DNA of 64,000 bases from Oscillospiraceae bacterium. Lineage in GTDB: Bacteria > Bacillota > Clostridia > Oscillospirales > Ruminococcaceae. Made by a program: the position numbers and the translations under genes. A model generated the notes under the pieces. It saw only the letters and a list, made by a program, of their open reading frames with translations, searched no databases and was not told the origin of the DNA. Position 1 is the first letter of the stretch, and the number at the start of each line of letters is the position of its first letter. Below are positions 60,735-64,000 of the stretch, piece by piece. The stretch lies in NCBI GenBank assembly GCA_021199355.1, contig JAJQIF010000009.1, positions 363,792 to 427,791 of the forward strand, in the 5' to 3' direction.

Positions 60735-62507
60735 ATGTCAAAGAAAAACGGAACATCAAAATCTATAGCCGGAACTATAGCAATAATAGTTATCATACTC
60801 GTAGTGCTCATTGTGGCGGTTTTGTGGATTCTCGACCTCGGCGGAAGTGATTCAGAGGGAATTCTTAATTCCGGAGATGTATCATCCGCTGACGGAGAAA
60901 CCGACGGCACCGGCACTTACAAAGAGCTATTGAACGAAAATGCCCTTACGGATGCCACTCAGGCAGTTCAGACTACAGACGAAAGCGGAGACACGGTTAT
61001 CACCCTCTCAGGCTCTTCTGTGAGCATTTCGGGTGACGATTCGGGGGTTACCCTTGAAGACAAGGATATAATCATCACTCGTGAAGGTACTTATGAATTC
61101 ACGGGAACTCTTGACGACGGAAGAATAATCATAAATGCTGTCAATCAGAATGTAGTTCTTATACTGAACGGTGCAAATATCACATGCTCTAACGGCTCGG
61201 CGATTTATGTCTACCAAGCCGGAACATGCACAATTCTCCTGAACGGCAACACCGAGAATACTATCTCTGATGGCTCAAGCTATGATTTCTCGCTTTCGTT
61301 CTGCGATGAAGCTTCCGAAGAACCGAATGCCGCAATATTTGCCAAAGATGATTTAATCATAAGAGGCACCGGCTCACTTATCGTAAACGGCAACTATGCC
61401 GCCGGCATCATCGGCAAAGATACACTCAAAATAATCAATACCAATGTGACCGTTAGTGCTGTCGGCAACGGCATCAACGGTAAGGACAGCCTGACGATTC
61501 AGAATTCCACTGTTAATGTTACTGCTGGAAAGGACGCACTCCGCTCAACCAATGACACCGACGCAACTCTTGGATATGCTACACTCACCGATTCCAATAT
61601 CACTCTCGTCGCCGGAAACGACGGCGTTCAGACCGAGACCGGGATAACAGTTTCAAACTGCTCAATCAGCATTGTCACAGCAGGTGGCGCATACGAAACC
61701 ACGGAAGACAGTGCAAAGGGGCTTAAGTGTATTCAAGGGTCTGTCACTATCGACAGCGGTAGCATTGTTATAGACAGCGCAGACGATTCGATTCATGCGG
61801 CTGGGGACATCTCAATTAACGGCGGAGTATTGAATCTCTCATCGGGAGACGATGCTGTTCACAGCGACAGTTCGGTAACGGTAACCGGCGGAACAACTGT
61901 AATCTCCACAGCAAGCGAAGGCTTGGAGGGCGAGAGCGTCCTCATCAGCGATGGAACGGTTTATATCAACGCCAAGTCAAACGCTATCAACGCTTCAAAC
62001 GAGGACGCAACGGACGGAAATGTCAATATAACAGGTGGATATGTTTACATCAGCTCAAATGACGATACTATCGACTCCAAGGGCGATATCACAATCAGCG
62101 GCGGAACTGTTATAGTAAACGGAAATTCCGACGGCGGTCTCAAGTATGAGAATAACTTCACCGTCGATGGTGGAACTGTCCTGATGCTTGGCTACGCTTC
62201 AACTGCGAATAATCCGAGCTCTGCTTCTCAGAACACTATTTCAGTCTCGTTTGCAAGCGCAGTTTCCACAGGCTCTTATATCAGAATCTCTTGCGGAAGC
62301 GAAGAATTCGTCTTCAAAACCTCTAAGCCGGTTGAGAACGTTCTGTTCTCTTCTTCAATGTTCGTAACAGGTGAGACTGTTACCATAAGCTATGGCGGAA
62401 CCTATAAGAACGGCGAAAGCATCGACAATATATGCACCGGCGGCACCTATTCCGGCGGAAGCGATCTGACTCTCACCGTATCGGACGGCTTGACAATCTA
62501 CGGATAA
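60735..62507 (+). CDS. Cthe_2159-type carbohydrate-binding beta-helix protein
   Basis: 590-residue surface protein with one N-terminal membrane anchor (about 10-35, basic before it) and an external region of right-handed beta-helix repeats. The parallel strands recur about every 21-25 residues as S-I-x-I-x-x-G/S-x-x-x patterns (GSIVIDSADDSIHAAGDISI, GDITISGGTVIVNGNSDGG). It matches the polygalacturonate-binding Cthe_2159 family (DUF4353). It likely binds plant or capsule polysaccharide at the cell surface. AAAGGAG precedes the ATG. Confidence 0.88.
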   Translation: MSKKNGTSKSIAGTIAIIVIILVVLIVAVLWILDLGGSDSEGILNSGDVSSADGETDGTGTYKELLNENALTDATQAVQTTDESGDTVITLSGSSVSISGDDSGVTLEDKDIIITREGTYEFTGTLDDGRIIINAVNQNVVLILNGANITCSNGSAIYVYQAGTCTILLNGNTENTISDGSSYDFSLSFCDEASEEPNAAIFAKDDLIIRGTGSLIVNGNYAAGIIGKDTLKIINTNVTVSAVGNGINGKDSLTIQNSTVNVTAGKDALRSTNDTDATLGYATLTDSNITLVAGNDGVQTETGITVSNCSISIVTAGGAYETTEDSAKGLKCIQGSVTIDSGSIVIDSADDSIHAAGDISINGGVLNLSSGDDAVHSDSSVTVTGGTTVISTASEGLEGESVLISDGTVYINAKSNAINASNEDATDGNVNITGGYVYISSNDDTIDSKGDITISGGTVIVNGNSDGGLKYENNFTVDGGTVLMLGYASTANNPSSASQNTISVSFASAVSTGSYIRISCGSEEFVFKTSKPVENVLFSSSMFVTGETVTISYGGTYKNGESIDNICTGGTYSGGSDLTLTVSDGLTIYG

Positions 62508-62537
62508 TAACAAATAATCATATATGGAGGAATCATC

Positions 62538-63560
62538 ATGACAGAATCAAGCGAAGCAACTAGCGTTGCTAAGAAAGTAATATTCAGTGGAATACAGCCT
62601 ACAGGCGTCTTCACTCTCGGAAATTATCTCGGTGCAATCAAGAACTGGGGACCTCTTCAGGATGAATACGATTGCATTTATTCGATAGTAGATGAACATG
62701 CACTGACGGTCAAGCGCGACCCTGCAACCTTCAGAAAGCAGACAATCGAGTGTTATGCGCTTCTCTTGGCTTGCGGACTTGACCCCGAAAAGTCGATAGT
62801 TTTCATCCAGAGTCACAATCCTAATCATGCTCAGCTCAGTTGGATTCTTTCCTGTTGCACTCAGTTCGGCGAGCTCACCCGCATGACTCAATTCAAGGAC
62901 AAATCACAGAAGCACCCCGACGACGTCAACGCCGGTCTTTTCACTTATCCCGTGCTCATGGCGGCTGATATTCTCGTTTACAATGCTGATCTGGTTCCAA
63001 TTGGTGAGGACCAGAAACAACATCTCGAGCTCGCAAGAAACATCGCTGTCCGATTCAATCAGCGTTATGGTGACATGTTCACAGTTCCGGAAGCTTATAT
63101 TCCGAAAACAGGTGCCAGAATCAAGAGCCTTCAGGACCCGACCAAGAAGATGTCAAAGTCCGATGATAATCCCAATGCCTGCATATTGATCTTAGACGAT
63201 AAGGACACAATTATCCGCAAGTTCAAGCGCGCAGTTACCGACAGCGATACCGAGGTAAGATATGCCGAGGGCAAGGACGGCATCAACAACCTGATGACCA
63301 TCTACTCCTGTGTAACGGGCAAGAATATGGATGAAATCGAGAGCGAATTCTCCGGCAAGGGCTACGGCGATTTCAAGCTCGCGGTAGGCGAAGCGGTTGC
63401 AGACAGCCTGGAGCCCGTAAGAACCGAGTATGCGAAGCTTATCGCCGATAAGGCTTATCTCAAGCAGTGCTATACCGACGGCGTACAGCGCGCATTCAGA
63501 CTTTCCAACAAGATTCTCACCAAAGCATCCCGCAAGGTCGGCTTCGTTGATTACAGATAA
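62538..63560 (+). CDS. trpS: tryptophanyl-tRNA synthetase
   Basis: 340-residue class I synthetase charging tRNA-Trp. FSGIQPTGVFTLGNYLGAI carries the HIGH-like TLGNYLG, DEHALTV and QSHNPNHAQL follow, and PTKKMSKSDDN is the KMSKS loop. The first 11 residues are a short polar extension. TGGAGGA precedes the ATG. No T-box is seen upstream; ychF follows 21 bases later. Confidence 0.97.
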   Translation: MTESSEATSVAKKVIFSGIQPTGVFTLGNYLGAIKNWGPLQDEYDCIYSIVDEHALTVKRDPATFRKQTIECYALLLACGLDPEKSIVFIQSHNPNHAQLSWILSCCTQFGELTRMTQFKDKSQKHPDDVNAGLFTYPVLMAADILVYNADLVPIGEDQKQHLELARNIAVRFNQRYGDMFTVPEAYIPKTGARIKSLQDPTKKMSKSDDNPNACILILDDKDTIIRKFKRAVTDSDTEVRYAEGKDGINNLMTIYSCVTGKNMDEIESEFSGKGYGDFKLAVGEAVADSLEPVRTEYAKLIADKAYLKQCYTDGVQRAFRLSNKILTKASRKVGFVDYR

Positions 63561-63581
63561 CAAAGGCAGGTAACAAATACA

Positions 63582-64000
63582 ATGAAACTAGGCATGGTAG
63601 GACTTCCTAACGTAGGAAAGAGTACACTTTTCAATGCGCTTACAAACGCTGGTGCGGAATCGGCGAACTATCCCTTTTGTACAATAGAGCCGAATGTCGG
63701 CGTCGTCAGCGTTCCCGATGAAAGGCTTGACAAGCTCGCCAAGATGTATAACCCGACTAAATTTACTCCTGCAACGCTCGAGTTCGTCGACATAGCAGGA
63801 CTCGTCAAGGGAGCATCTAAGGGTGAGGGTCTCGGCAACAAGTTCTTAGCCAATATCCGCGAATGTGACGCCATCATTCACGTTGTCAGGTGCTTTGAAT
63901 CGGACGATATAATCCACGTTGAGGGCTCTGTCGACCCGAAGCGTGATATCGAAACGATAGATCTGGAGCTTATATTTGCAGATATCGAAGTCCTTGAGCG
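63582..64000 (+). CDS. ychF: YchF/EngD ribosome-binding ATPase (3' end cut by window edge)
   Basis: The first 139 residues of an Obg-type P-loop ATPase. [14 protein letters not shown] (motif G1) and the [20 protein letters not shown] switch region are diagnostic of YchF. It binds ribosomes and prefers ATP over GTP. GGCAGG at 63565 and ATG 63582 form the start. Its C-terminal TGS domain lies beyond the window. Confidence 0.96.
   Translation, partial: MKLGMVGLPNVGKSTLFNALTNAGAESANYPFCTIEPNVGVVSVPDERLDKLAKMYNPTKFTPATLEFVDIAGLVKGASKGEGLGNKFLANIRECDAIIHVVRCFESDDIIHVEGSVDPKRDIETIDLELIFADIEVLE

Overview
The window reads as a chromosome segment of a Gram-positive, low-to-mid GC Firmicute, most likely a Clostridia member of the Oscillospiraceae/Ruminococcaceae type (inference). 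The basis is a PolC-type DNA polymerase III, an alaS T-box leader, strong AGGAGG-like ribosome binding sites with frequent TTG and GTG starts, many consensus sigma-A promoters with 17-base spacers, SpoIIM-like and YlmC/YmxH sporulation-type proteins, and the clustering der-plsY-gpsA and pyrH-frr-uppS-cdsA-dxr-rseP-ispG-polC. I see no transposase, integrase, phage gene, CRISPR array or rRNA. Almost every gene is intact; the first (ABC exporter) and last (ychF) are cut by the window edges.

Layout. 1-6.3 kb: partial ABC exporter, HAD-like protein, T-box-controlled alaS, a HIT protein and an adenine phosphoribosyltransferase-like gene. 6.4-6.9 kb: two tandem glutamine tRNAs, then a 41-codon ORF enclosed by terminators. 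7.0-10.6 kb: a translationally coupled cassette acyltransferase-GT8-GT8-acyltransferase that looks like an envelope glycolipid or glycopolymer locus. 10.6-12.6 kb: a YfcE-like phosphodiesterase and a MATE transporter fired from overlapping divergent promoters. 12.7-17.1 kb: tRNA-Ser and a MarR-controlled heterodimeric ABC exporter on the minus strand. 17.3-19.9 kb: three membrane proteins (TPR-like, SpoIIM-like, YesL-like), then a 59-residue minus-strand protein. 20.2-24.4 kb: pyridoxal kinase, TrmL and an FtsX-type permease with no ATPase beside it.

24.5-28.2 kb: glycolysis genes pgk-tpiA-gpmI. 28.3-33.4 kb: a small membrane protein, a peptide-type ABC exporter, MtaB, an HPr-like protein without the active-site histidine, and a DacF-like protein whose three catalytic motifs are all altered. 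33.5-39.3 kb: pgi, a small P-loop protein, YceD/DUF177 with rpmF, then der-plsY-gpsA. 39.4-50.0 kb: the pyrH-to-polC housekeeping run, linking UMP kinase, ribosome recycling, undecaprenyl and phospholipid precursors, the MEP isoprenoid pathway, a site-2 protease and replication. 50.2-64 kb: a Cys-containing conserved protein, YlmC, a ParB-like/methyltransferase pair, a GH3 glycosidase, GtrA, a DUF1538 membrane protein coupled to a tandem PII-like protein, an HD hydrolase, MnmA plus a TtcA-like tRNA thiolase, a beta-helix surface protein, trpS and ychF.

Themes: envelope lipid and polymer synthesis (PlsY, GpsA, CdsA, UppS, two PlsC-like enzymes, two GT8s, GtrA), tRNA anticodon-loop modification (TrmL, MtaB, MnmA, TtcA-like), central glycolysis, and possible sporulation control. 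A 12-base sequence with a sigma-E-like arrangement lies upstream of both the SpoIIM-like and DacF-like genes.
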